Origin: Ferruginibacter sp.
GTDB taxonomy: Bacteria > Bacteroidota > Bacteroidia > Chitinophagales > Chitinophagaceae
Assembly: GCA_025359625.1 (NCBI GenBank)
Contig: JANYFT010000031.1
Span: 1 to 62,681, forward strand
DNA: 62,681 bases
Reading direction: 5' to 3'
Every line of letters begins with the position of its first letter. The stretch's first letter is position 1. Shown one piece after another: positions 9,319 to 18,751 of this stretch. A program made the translations under genes and the position numbers. The notes beneath the pieces are model-generated. The model was given only the letters and a program-made list of their open reading frames with translations. It searched no databases and had not been told where the DNA came from.

Positions 9319-9341
9319 AAAAAACCCCCTATAAAAGGGGG
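9319..9341 (-). terminator. Rho-independent terminator after the PorP/SprF gene
   Basis: Read on the minus strand, a five-pair CCCCC/GGGGG stem (9337-9341 with 9325-9329) with a short AT loop is followed directly by six T. It lies about 80 bp past the PorP/SprF stop codon and ends that transcript before the amidase gene. The 9177-9422 gap holds nothing else recognisable. Confidence 0.75.
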
Positions 9342-9422
9342 CCCTTGTTATCCAAACAATCCATAAAAACAAAAGGTCTTTGTTTGTTAGGACACGACTT
9401 CTGAATGTATAGATGACAAGTT

Positions 9423-10457
9423 TTAAAATCTGGGGCAGCGCACTGCTTCTCTGCTGCTGTTATCTTTGTTAATATATTTTTGATAAGAAATGCCCAATTC
9501 AAATCCGCCTCGTCCGGTACTTGCAGCTGATAGCCCTGAGGTATTTACATCATAACTTACGGATATGGAAAGTGGTTTCATTTCTAATTTTGCCACAGGT
9601 ATAATGGCATCTTTCCAACGAATAAATGCTCCCCCATGGATCAGGTACCTGGGTTCATCTGTATCATCTAATTTATGGGTATACATCAATCCGCCAATCA
9701 TTTCGGTGTGTGGCCCCTGTTTGCTGTAATCGCTTTCAATGGTGATGTATGAATTTTCAGCAGTGCTCATTCTTACCCCGCCTGAAAAAACCCATTTCGG
9801 TATCATTTCTAAATTACTGTTTCCATAAAACGAAATTTTGGAAGCCTTATTAAAATGGTGGTACGCCACCCCTGCATACATGTTGTTATCAATGTTATCG
9901 CCTAACTGCATATTAAAACTCATGCCCGCAGTTCCATCAAAATAACTGTAGGAACTTTTATTAAATGTTTCACCGTCACTAAGGTTTTCGTTGTAATTAG
10001 TGCCATCAAACTGGCTGTTGGTAGTTACTTTGCTCCTGTTTAATCTTCGTTGCACCAGGCCACCCATAAACCCCAGCGACAGGTACATATTTCTTTCCTG
10101 GCTTAATGATTTATGGTAATTAATTGCTGGTAAAATATGCGTTGCTGTAAGTGCAATGGTGCCAGCTTTATCATATAAAATTTGTCCGCCAATGGTAACA
10201 AAATCTTCGCTTTTTCCAACAGCCAATTTATATTCGCCATTTAAAGAAACGGTTTGATAGGGTACAGTTACACTTTGCCATTGTGTTCTGTAAACCGATT
10301 GTAAACGCAGATCACCGGCAAAAAGACCCGCCAGTGCCGGGTTTCGTAATAATGATGCTTCGGAAAATTGAGAAAAATGGATGTCCTGCGACTTAGCCTG
10401 CAAAGAAAGCAGCAGCATAAGCATGCAACACAAAAGATTGTGTACATCATTTTTCAT
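9423..10457 (-). CDS. PorP/SprF-family type IX secretion outer-membrane protein
   Basis: A 344-residue predicted outer-membrane beta-barrel with a cleavable signal peptide ending near SLQAKSQ. The mature start, DIHFSQFSEASLLRNPALAG, is the signature of the PorP/SprF family, in which the FSQF and NPAL/AG elements are strongly conserved. Paralogues of this family pair with individual type IX secretion substrates carrying type B C-terminal domains, and help to secrete or anchor them. The upstream same-strand gene encodes such a substrate (PKD repeats plus type B domain), so the two are probably partners. A terminator between them (10678-10706) suggests they are not a simple single transcript. 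It is not the core PorP, because no other gld/por genes are adjacent. Confidence 0.9.
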   Translation of the reverse strand: MKNDVHNLLCCMLMLLLSLQAKSQDIHFSQFSEASLLRNPALAGLFAGDLRLQSVYRTQWQSVTVPYQTVSLNGEYKLAVGKSEDFVTIGGQILYDKAGTIALTATHILPAINYHKSLSQERNMYLSLGFMGGLVQRRLNRSKVTTNSQFDGTNYNENLSDGETFNKSSYSYFDGTAGMSFNMQLGDNIDNNMYAGVAYHHFNKASKISFYGNSNLEMIPKWVFSGGVRMSTAENSYITIESDYSKQGPHTEMIGGLMYTHKLDDTDEPRYLIHGGAFIRWKDAIIPVAKLEMKPLSISVSYDVNTSGLSAASTGRGGFELGISYQKYINKDNSSREAVRCPRF

Positions 10458-10677
10458 GGGTTCAGAATTTATGTTTCTTGTGTTGGTTTTAATGCAGTTA
10501 TAAAACGTGTAATCGTTGGATTTAGTATATTGTTAATAAATAAAATTGGTTTTTTCGGATAATTGTTTAACCATATCATTCATCTTCAAAAATAAAAATT
10601 ATAACAACCTGAAGGTTTGAAAATGGACGTGTCGGATGAGGAACAACCCATTAACCTATAGCACTGAAATAAATTTT

Positions 10678-10706
10678 AAAAAACAAAAGCCGGTCTTTCA
10701 ACCGGC
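10678..10706 (-). terminator. Rho-independent terminator after the PKD-repeat gene
   Basis: On the minus strand a perfect GCCGGT-loop-ACCGGC hairpin (10689-10694 with 10701-10706) is followed by TTTTGTTTTTT. It begins about 33 bp after the stop of the giant PKD gene. The remainder of the 281-bp gap to the PorP/SprF gene presumably holds that gene's own promoter, but I cannot point to a specific box. Confidence 0.85.
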
Positions 10707-10738
10707 CATGCTTCTCAACAATTAAAACCAAAACTTCG

Positions 10739-13700
10739 TTATTGTATCAGTGCTACATTTCCTTTATAATTCAATATGCTGTTATTATCGCAAATAATAT
10801 CTATGGTGTATACAAACACTTCCGGGTTTAATTTAACTCCTTTAAAAGTGCCATCCCAACCTGCGGAAACATCATTTGCATTAAAGCTATTTTTTTCAAA
10901 TACCACCTCACCCCAGCGGTTAAAAATGCGCAGGTTTTTTATTTTAAACAGGCCGGATCCCCTCGGATAAAAAACATCGTTTGCCCCATCACCGTTTGGT
11001 GAAAATGTATTGGGCATAAATACATTGCCGCCATTGCAAACTACAATTATACTTACCTTATCTTCTGCCGTGCAGCCACCCGGGTTTTTTACCCGTACTG
11101 TATAATCGGTATTGGTGGTTGGTTTAATCGTAATGCCGGGATAACTGTTGCGAAATATACCTGTAGTAGGCGACCAAAGTACTTCGGTAACATCGGCTGA
11201 AATGGCCGGCATCAGGTCCAGCGTTTTACCGATGTTGAGTGTTTTATCGTTGCCGGCATCTACTACCGGTATCGGGTATACTTTTATAAAAACATGACCC
11301 GTATCTGTAAAGCAACTTTTGTCATCTTTACCCACTACCATATAATTGGTAGTAGTATCCGGTGTTGCAGTTGGTGTGGCAGAAGTATTATTGTTTAAGC
11401 CTGCTGCAGGTGTCCACACATACGAAACTGCCCCTGTAGCAAATAATTTTGCTGATTCTCCCCTGCATAAAGTATCCCGGTTACCATAAGTAATCCTGAA
11501 GGGATACTTGACTATTACTTTCATGGTGTCACTTGCAATGCAACCGTGTACGCTGGTACCTTTTACAATATAATTAATTGCTGAAGCAGGTGTAGCAACA
11601 GGGTTGGCACAGCTTGTACAACTTAAACCTGTTGAGGGGGCCCAGTTATAAGTGGTGGCGCCTGTTGCGCTTAAATTAATACCACGGAGCTGGCAAATAA
11701 ATGTGTCTTGTCCTGCTCTTACATCTGGTATGCTGAAGGCTTCTATTGTTTTAGTAACGGTATCCATACATCCGCTGCTATTGGTTGCAATAAGCGCAAT
11801 GGTATACACGCCTGCTGTGGTATATTTTTCTGCCACAGGATTTTGAAGCGTGGAGAAATTACTATTTGCAAAATCCCAATTCCATTTAAGTAAAGATGTA
11901 TCTGCCACAGTTACCGTACCTTTTACAACCATTGTTAACGGCGTACAACCATTGGCGGTAGTGGTCATATTTATTTGTGGTGAAGTAACAACTTTTACGG
12001 GAACCTTTGCCACCATTGAATCGCTACACCCATGTTCTGTGGTGATAATTAATTTGGGATAATACAAACCATTTTTAGTGTATTGGTGTACCGGGTTTAT
12101 TTCAGATGAAACTGTTCCGTCGCCAAGGCTCCAGTGATAGGAGTTGATAATATCATTACTAAAAGAGGAATCAATAAATGCTACCGTTCCCGAATTGCAA
12201 AGTGTTTTATTTGCAAAATCAAAACTTACGGTTATTTGGTTTACGACGATGGTATCCAGGCCCCTTATAGGTACGTGGCAACCATCATTGTCTGTTAAGA
12301 TAATTTTCGGAATATAAGTGCCGGCATACGTGTACGAATGGTCAATTGAAGAGTCGGTGGTGTTAACAGTATTGCCATCATTAAAATCCCATAAGATAGA
12401 TACTGCATCAATGGTGCTGGCGCTGAAGCTGCTGTTAACCTGGTTGCAGCCAATCAGAGGATTGTAAGTAAATGTTCCCTTTGGCCCTTTTATAAGAATG
12501 GTTTTTTCCAATATGGTGCTACATCCGCCGGGCCCGGTGGTGGTAAGATTAACCAGGTAAGTGCCGGGATAACTGTAAAAGTGCGAAGGATTATTTGTTA
12601 AGGTGGTGGTGCCATCTCCAAAATCCCAGGATCGTGTAACTCCGTTGCTGGTTAAATCAGTAAACTGCACAATTAGCGGCGGGCACGCACTAAGCGAATC
12701 ACTCATTAAAAAATTTGCTACCGGTGTTACAATGCTAACAAAATTTGGTTTGCTGATAGAATCTGTACAACCATATTGATCCATTATAAAAAGCGATACT
12801 GTAAAACTACCATTACTGGTAAATGCGTGAGACGGATTTTGTAAACCAGAAGTGGTGCCATCTCCAAAATTCCACCGGTAAGTTAAGTTAGGGCCGGTCG
12901 ACTGATTGGTAAATTGTACCGGTTTAGTCGGGCAACTTAACGAATCTTTTGTAATAAATTTAGCCACAGGTTTTGATATAACCAAGGCAGTTGGTATAGT
13001 AAAACTGTCTGTGCATCCAAGGCTATCGGCCACCTGAAGTTTCACAGAAAATATTCCCGGCGCAGCATAAATGTGCTGAAATGGTGCTGATAATAACTTT
13101 TCTGTTTTACCATCTCCGTAATTCCAGTTAAAAGTTTTTATTGGATTAAGACCATCACTTACTGAAAGATCATTGAATACAACAGCACTGTTTAAGCAAC
13201 TTCCGGGCACAGAGGAAGTGAATTTTGCTGTAGGACCATTTACCCGGATGTTCATTGTTTTTATCAATGTGTCTTTGCAGCCGAGTATGGTAGTAATGAT
13301 TAAACGAACCGTGTAATTGCCAGCCACCCGGTAGGTATGTTTTGCCGAATTTGTTATGGTGTCCAGTGAAGTACCATCTCCAAAATTCCAGTTAAAGGAG
13401 CTAACTTCCGATAGACTTAGGCCGGTGGTAAAATTTATATTGCTGCCCTTGCATATTATCGTATCCGACGTTGTAAAAGCTGCTTTGACATCAACTATCT
13501 GAATTATTTTTTTAGTAGTAAAGTCACAGCCTGTTGCATTATTTTTTACCATTAAACTAACCTCGTAAAACCCTGGTGTTGCAAATTGGTGTACCGGTCC
13601 CGGCTGGTTACTGGTGGTTCCGTCTCCAAAATCCCAGTTCCATTCATCGGCACCAATGGACCCATCTACAAATACCCTTTCATAAGGCTTTTTACAATCC

Positions 13701-15538
13701 ATTGTTTCATGGAATTTAGCAATGGGTGCATTGATTTGTATGTAATCTTTAAATAGTATACTATCCGCACAGCCATTGTTCCAAACAATTAATTGTACAT
13801 CAAATTTACCTGTATCAGTATAAGTATGTGTTGGATTTTTAGAAGTAGAAATATTTTTGTCGCCAAACAACCATAGCCATCTTGTTGCAGTGCCAGTAGT
13901 AAGATCTGTAAAGTTGATCATTGTTTTGGCACAGGTAATTCTTGGCGAGGCGGTAAAATTAATAACCGGTTTGGTGTTGGTAATGATACCCCTGTTGATA
14001 GTTACCGTATCTCTGCACCCGCTGGTCGTGGTTTCAATAAGTGAAATAACATAAACACCTTCTGCAGGGAAAACATGTGTAGGCGTGGCTGCTGCAGAAC
14101 TGGTTCCATCTCCAAAATTCCATAAGTAACTCGTTACAGGGTCAATGCTATTTGTTGTGCTGATAAAATTTTTCGTAAATGGTACACAGCCGCTATCAGG
14201 CAAATTGTTTAATGTTACAATTGGTTTTTGAATTTTAATATTATCTGTTTTTTTTAGTGTATCCGTGCACCCGTTTGAGTTGGCAACAATCAGTCGTACA
14301 GTAAATTTCCCACTACCGGTATAAGTATGTGAGGGGTTTTGGCCGGCAGACTTTGTACTATCACCAAAATCCCATTCATAAGCAGTTGCATTGAGCGATT
14401 GATTGATAAAATTTGCTGTAAAAGGACTGCTGCAAGAAGTGGAATCGTTAGCAATAAAAGCTGCTGTGGGCCTTGAGTTTACTATGATTGTTTTAAATGC
14501 AGAATCGGTACAAGTGCCAAAATTGGTAACCAGCTTTACCTGGTAGGTTCCTGCAGAATCATATTTTTTTATTGGATTAGCTTTGGTTGAAAAAGTTCCG
14601 TCTCCAAAACTCCAGATATTGAAAATAGGCGCAGGACCAGAGGTATTAGTGAATAAAAAGGGTTGTTGCACGCAAACCGTATCTGTGTTTGTAAAAGAAG
14701 CCTTTACATTGGTTATTATAATTTCATCTGCTTTGGTAATGGTATCCGTGCATCCGGTTGCATTGGTTACAATCAGCCTTACTGTGTAAGTGCCTAAAGT
14801 AGCATAACTGTGAGAAGGGCTTGCCTGGCCCGAAATAACACCATCTCCAAACAGCCACTGATAAGTTAATGTACCTGTACCCGTTGATAAATTTTTAAAA
14901 TTAATGGTTACAGGAAAACTACAGTTGTTGGGGATATTGTTACTAAAGTTGGCTTTTACACCAGCACTGATTTGTATGTATTTAGATTTGGAAAGCGTGG
15001 TTAAACAATTATTGCTATTCCTTACCCTGAGTGTTACATTGAAATTGCCTGCCGAAGTATAAATATGTGTTGGATGTTGCAGGGCCGAAGAAAATCCATC
15101 ACCAAAATCCCATTGCCATGAACTGATGGTGCCGTTAACGGCAGCACTTTGATCAGTAAACTGTACCGTTAATGGAAAGCAGCCTATTGTTGATGAGCTG
15201 GTAAACTGCACTGTCGGCTTGGCATAAACATTTATATATTGTGTTTTGGTGATTGAGTCTGAGCCGGCGTTATTCTTAACTACTAATTTAATAGTGTATT
15301 GGCCGGGATTAAAATAAGTAACAGATGGATTTTGTAAAAATGAAATAGTGCCATTCCCCAGGTTCCATTTCCATTGCGTAGGTTTATTGGTTGAATTATC
15401 TGTAAAATGTACCACCAGTGGGGCACATCCGCTGGCAGGTGTGGCTGTAAAATTAGCTGCTAGTTGTGCCCTAAGGCCAAAACTTAGCATAGTTAATAAT
15501 AACAGACAGCTTGCCTTGGTCGCAATTCTGGCTATCAT
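10739..15538 (-). CDS. Giant PKD-repeat surface protein with type B T9SS sorting domain
   Basis: About 1599 residues. I count 15 PKD repeats by their W-x-F/L-G-D-G-type cores, spaced about 80-90 residues apart from residue 30 to about 1230. Two beta-rich modules with paired cysteines (CTSC region) follow. The C-terminus has the gliding-motility/CHU_C type B sorting domain, seen as MPNTFSPNGDGANDVF, LRIFNRWGEVVFE and GWDGTFKG. Such proteins pass the inner membrane by Sec and the outer membrane by type IX secretion. They act as adhesins or surface-matrix proteins. I place the start at the ATG at 15538, which gives a compact signal peptide ending GLRAQ. A TTG at 15592 is the longer alternative. 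The PorP/SprF gene lies downstream. Confidence 0.9.
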   Translation of the reverse strand: MIARIATKASCLLLLTMLSFGLRAQLAANFTATPASGCAPLVVHFTDNSTNKPTQWKWNLGNGTISFLQNPSVTYFNPGQYTIKLVVKNNAGSDSITKTQYINVYAKPTVQFTSSSTIGCFPLTVQFTDQSAAVNGTISSWQWDFGDGFSSALQHPTHIYTSAGNFNVTLRVRNSNNCLTTLSKSKYIQISAGVKANFSNNIPNNCSFPVTINFKNLSTGTGTLTYQWLFGDGVISGQASPSHSYATLGTYTVRLIVTNATGCTDTITKADEIIITNVKASFTNTDTVCVQQPFLFTNTSGPAPIFNIWSFGDGTFSTKANPIKKYDSAGTYQVKLVTNFGTCTDSAFKTIIVNSRPTAAFIANDSTSCSSPFTANFINQSLNATAYEWDFGDSTKSAGQNPSHTYTGSGKFTVRLIVANSNGCTDTLKKTDNIKIQKPIVTLNNLPDSGCVPFTKNFISTTNSIDPVTSYLWNFGDGTSSAAATPTHVFPAEGVYVISLIETTTSGCRDTVTINRGIITNTKPVINFTASPRITCAKTMINFTDLTTGTATRWLWLFGDKNISTSKNPTHTYTDTGKFDVQLIVWNNGCADSILFKDYIQINAPIAKFHETMDCKKPYERVFVDGSIGADEWNWDFGDGTTSNQPGPVHQFATPGFYEVSLMVKNNATGCDFTTKKIIQIVDVKAAFTTSDTIICKGSNINFTTGLSLSEVSSFNWNFGDGTSLDTITNSAKHTYRVAGNYTVRLIITTILGCKDTLIKTMNIRVNGPTAKFTSSVPGSCLNSAVVFNDLSVSDGLNPIKTFNWNYGDGKTEKLLSAPFQHIYAAPGIFSVKLQVADSLGCTDSFTIPTALVISKPVAKFITKDSLSCPTKPVQFTNQSTGPNLTYRWNFGDGTTSGLQNPSHAFTSNGSFTVSLFIMDQYGCTDSISKPNFVSIVTPVANFLMSDSLSACPPLIVQFTDLTSNGVTRSWDFGDGTTTLTNNPSHFYSYPGTYLVNLTTTGPGGCSTILEKTILIKGPKGTFTYNPLIGCNQVNSSFSASTIDAVSILWDFNDGNTVNTTDSSIDHSYTYAGTYIPKIILTDNDGCHVPIRGLDTIVVNQITVSFDFANKTLCNSGTVAFIDSSFSNDIINSYHWSLGDGTVSSEINPVHQYTKNGLYYPKLIITTEHGCSDSMVAKVPVKVVTSPQINMTTTANGCTPLTMVVKGTVTVADTSLLKWNWDFANSNFSTLQNPVAEKYTTAGVYTIALIATNSSGCMDTVTKTIEAFSIPDVRAGQDTFICQLRGINLSATGATTYNWAPSTGLSCTSCANPVATPASAINYIVKGTSVHGCIASDTMKVIVKYPFRITYGNRDTLCRGESAKLFATGAVSYVWTPAAGLNNNTSATPTATPDTTTNYMVVGKDDKSCFTDTGHVFIKVYPIPVVDAGNDKTLNIGKTLDLMPAISADVTEVLWSPTTGIFRNSYPGITIKPTTNTDYTVRVKNPGGCTAEDKVSIIVVCNGGNVFMPNTFSPNGDGANDVFYPRGSGLFKIKNLRIFNRWGEVVFEKNSFNANDVSAGWDGTFKGVKLNPEVFVYTIDIICDNNSILNYKGNVALIQ

Positions 15539-15954
15539 AGGAATATTGCTTTTGGTTTTATTATTGTTTGTTGCTACTGTTAAGGCAGGCAACTTTTAAA
15601 ATAACTCCAAAAGAGTATAAAAATTGTAAATAACCATTAAGAAAAAAAGAAATAGAAATATTACTACAAAAAAATTTGGGTGCCTTAAAAAGTGCCCCGA
15701 ACAGTTGAAATTAGCCGTAAATCCTTCACAATAAATAAACAGCTTGACCGTTTGCTTATAATTGAGAACTTTTATTTGGAGATTCGTGAATAAAGAAAAT
15801 CTTGGGACAACTTGCATTAACGTTTAAGGTATATTAGATATTTATTGAATTAGCGTAAAAATTAAATTCTAATTTATTTTATTAAGGCTTAAATGGCAGT
15901 CTATTTTTAATCAAATGAATGAGAAAAGTAAAAAAAAATAATCTTTAATATAAT
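15539..15954. other. Divergent intergenic region, no gene seen
   Basis: About 415 bp between the start of the PKD gene (minus strand) and the FISUMP lipoprotein gene (plus strand). It is very AT-rich and must hold both promoters. I see no hairpin, repeat or convincing small gene. A 73-codon minus frame at 15596-15817 lacks coding character. Confidence 0.5.
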
Positions 15955-16920
15955 ATGAAAAACGTAAAAGGTCTTGTTAGCTATGGCATAATTATATGCT
16001 TATATTTCTTTACAGGTTGCCACAAAGAAAATAAAATTTCCACACCTATAGTTCCATCCTTACCTATAATTGCGACAGATTCGGTAACAAATATATTGTC
16101 AAATGCTGCAACTGTTTACAGCAAAGTCATGGAGTATGGAAGTAGTTCTATAACAGTAAGAGGGGTATGTTGGAAAACAAGTTCAAATCCCACAATAAGC
16201 GATAACAAAACATCAGACGGAATAGGAACTGGTATTTTTACAAGTAGTATTACTGGGCTAAACTCCAGTACAACCTATTATATAAAAGCTTATTCTACTA
16301 GTAGTGTAGGAACAGCATATAGTTCTGAACTTAGTTTTACAACTGGACTACCATTTGTGATAATATCAACGCAAAAGTGGACGTTAAAAAATCTTGATAT
16401 TGCTACTTATAGGGATGGTACACCCATACCCCAGGTTACCAATGCAGCAGCCTGGGCTAGTTTAACAACGGGAGCTTATTGTTATTATAAAAATGATTCA
16501 GCAACCTATGCAGCCACTTACGGTAAATTATACAATTGGTATGCAGTAAATGATGTTAGAGGTTTAGCTCCCTTAGGTTGGCATATTCCAAGTGATGCTG
16601 AATGGACAACTTTAAGTACTAATTTAGGAGGCGATGCAGCAGCAGGGGGTACAATGAAAGAAGCCGGTACTACTCATTGGTTAAATTCTAATATCGGAGC
16701 CACCAATAGCAGCGGATTCACAGGCCTTCCTAGTGGCCACTGCGACATCAATGGCCAATTCGACAACATTGGCTACTACGGTTCCTGTTGGAGTTCTACA
16801 GAGTACAATGTAGATGTAAACAAAGCTTTGTTCCGCTACCTGAGCTACGGCAATAGCTCTTTTCTTAAGTTCAACTACGCCAAGACCACAGGCTTTTCTA
16901 TCAGGTGCTTGCACAACTAA
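15955..16920 (+). CDS. FISUMP-domain lipoprotein, candidate target of a diversity-generating retroelement
   Basis: A 321-residue surface lipoprotein. A signal peptide ends at lipobox FFTGC (Cys22), a fibronectin-like beta module spans about 40-130, and a FISUMP (C-type-lectin-like) domain spans about 141-321, beginning WTLKNLD and ending GFSIRCLHN. The last about 75 codons differ from the rest. In codons 261-321, 32 of 61 end in C, with many TAC, AAC, GAC and GGC, against 19 of 120 in codons 1-120. The conserved scaffold GFTGLP, FDNIGYYG, CWSSTEY and GFSIRC alternates with clusters of NNC codons. This is the appearance of a DGR variable region, where template AAC codons have been randomised. 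A hairpin follows the stop. No reverse transcriptase or template repeat is in the window. The lipoprotein call is firm and the DGR call is inference. Confidence 0.85.
   Translation: MKNVKGLVSYGIIICLYFFTGCHKENKISTPIVPSLPIIATDSVTNILSNAATVYSKVMEYGSSSITVRGVCWKTSSNPTISDNKTSDGIGTGIFTSSITGLNSSTTYYIKAYSTSSVGTAYSSELSFTTGLPFVIISTQKWTLKNLDIATYRDGTPIPQVTNAAAWASLTTGAYCYYKNDSATYAATYGKLYNWYAVNDVRGLAPLGWHIPSDAEWTTLSTNLGGDAAAGGTMKEAGTTHWLNSNIGATNSSGFTGLPSGHCDINGQFDNIGYYGSCWSSTEYNVDVNKALFRYLSYGNSSFLKFNYAKTTGFSIRCLHN
16690..16920 (+). other. Candidate DGR variable region (VR)
   Basis: The 3' end of the FISUMP gene, from about codon 246 to the stop, changes abruptly to NNC-rich codons. They cluster at positions expected to be surface-exposed in C-type-lectin DGR targets (His262-Ile265, Asp270-Tyr275, Tyr284-Lys290, Tyr295-Asn300, Lys305-Thr311). 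Invariant residues between them (Gly, Trp-Ser-Ser-Thr-Glu, Gly-Phe-Ser-Ile-Arg-Cys) keep non-A-rich codons. Adenine-directed mutagenesis of AAC codons in a template repeat would leave this pattern. The boundary is approximate because no template repeat is available to align. Confidence 0.55.
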
Positions 16921-16958
16921 TAATTTTTTTGACCTAAAACTGAAAATTGCAAAAGAAG

Positions 16959-16990
16959 CCGGTGATTCCGACATTAATCGGACCCACCGG
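16959..16990 (+). other. Hairpin 38 bp downstream of the variable region
   Basis: An imperfect inverted repeat: CCGGTG (16959-16964) pairs with CACCGG (16985-16990), and TCCG (16967-16970) with CGGA (16979-16982). Two mismatched positions lie between the arms, and the loop is 8 nt. In studied DGRs a hairpin or cruciform just after the VR assists mutagenic homing. No T-run follows, so a terminator is less likely. Confidence 0.6.
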
Positions 16991-17063
16991 CCGTCCGCCT
17001 CGGTTGTCCCGGCAATTAGCGGAATTAGTAACCGTAAAATTTAAAAAGCAAAACCATTTAAAT

Positions 17064-18152
<1,089 letters not shown>

Positions 18153-18232
18153 GATTAAAATAACTTTTAACAAACTGTCTAAAATGAAATTTTCGTTTAC
18201 CATTTTGCGGTTGGTGACACCAACTTAGGCTG

Positions 18233-18261
18233 AAAAAGAAGGAAGCGATTTTATTTCGCTT
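18233..18261 (-). terminator. Possible terminator after the small lipoprotein gene
   Basis: On the minus strand a six-pair AAGCGA/TCGCTT hairpin (18256-18261 with 18243-18248) is followed by CCTTCTTTTT. It begins 12 bp past the stop of the lipoprotein gene. The stem is short, so this is tentative. Confidence 0.4.
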
Positions 18262-18273
18262 TAGGGATAGCAG

Positions 18274-18738
18274 TTATAACCGCCGCATGTATAATACTTT
18301 AGGATCAATACTTCCCCACGGCGCCAGATTAAGTACAGGCACACCTTTTTTGGTAAATTTCCATGCCCTGTTTAAAAAAATAAATTCTGCTGGTATAGTA
18401 GGACTGGAAAGGTTTATAACCAATTTGCTATAGTCACTGTTGCTGCTCCAGGTGCCTGAGTAGGTAACACCGTTTTTAGTACCCGTCATATTGCCATTGT
18501 AGAAAGAAGTATCTTTCTTTAAAATGAAATCATAGCCACTATATTTGGTGGTTATATCAATGCTGCTGTCGGTTGCAAAGTCTACAATAAAAGTTCTGTT
18601 CAATACATTATCAGCAAAATATTGTTCCAGCGTGCTTTGGTCACCTGATAATAAAGCTAATTTTTTGCAACTGCTTAATAAAAGCAACAACGAACAGGCA
18701 ACTGCAATAATAAAGCGATATTTATAAAATATGGCAGG
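18274..18738 (-). CDS. Small lipoprotein, function unknown
   Basis: About 154 residues. The N-terminus MPAIFYKYRF plus a hydrophobic stretch ends in lipobox LLSSC (Cys25) followed by KK, so it is predicted to be an outer- or inner-membrane lipoprotein. The mature part is beta-rich with a short repeat of Thr/Ser/Gly strands (GNMTGTKNGVTYSGTW) reminiscent of lipocalin-like or DUF5004-type lipoproteins, but I do not recognise it with confidence. I chose the ATG at 18738 because it lies just past the stop of the carboxypeptidase pseudogene and gives a proper signal peptide. The longer frame to 18789 overlaps that pseudogene. Confidence 0.65.
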   Translation of the reverse strand, partial: PAIFYKYRFIIAVACSLLLLLSSCKKLALLSGDQSTLEQYFADNVLNRTFIVDFATDSSIDITTKYSGYDFILKKDTSFYNGNMTGTKNGVTYSGTWSSNSDYSKLVINLSSPTIPAEFIFLNRAWKFTKKGVPVLNLAPWGSIDPKVLYMRRL

Positions 18739-18751
18739 CATATTTTTTACT

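Noticed and set aside
15596-15817. A 73-codon minus-strand frame upstream of the PKD gene
   Set aside because: AT-rich intergenic composition, no domain and no sensible start context.
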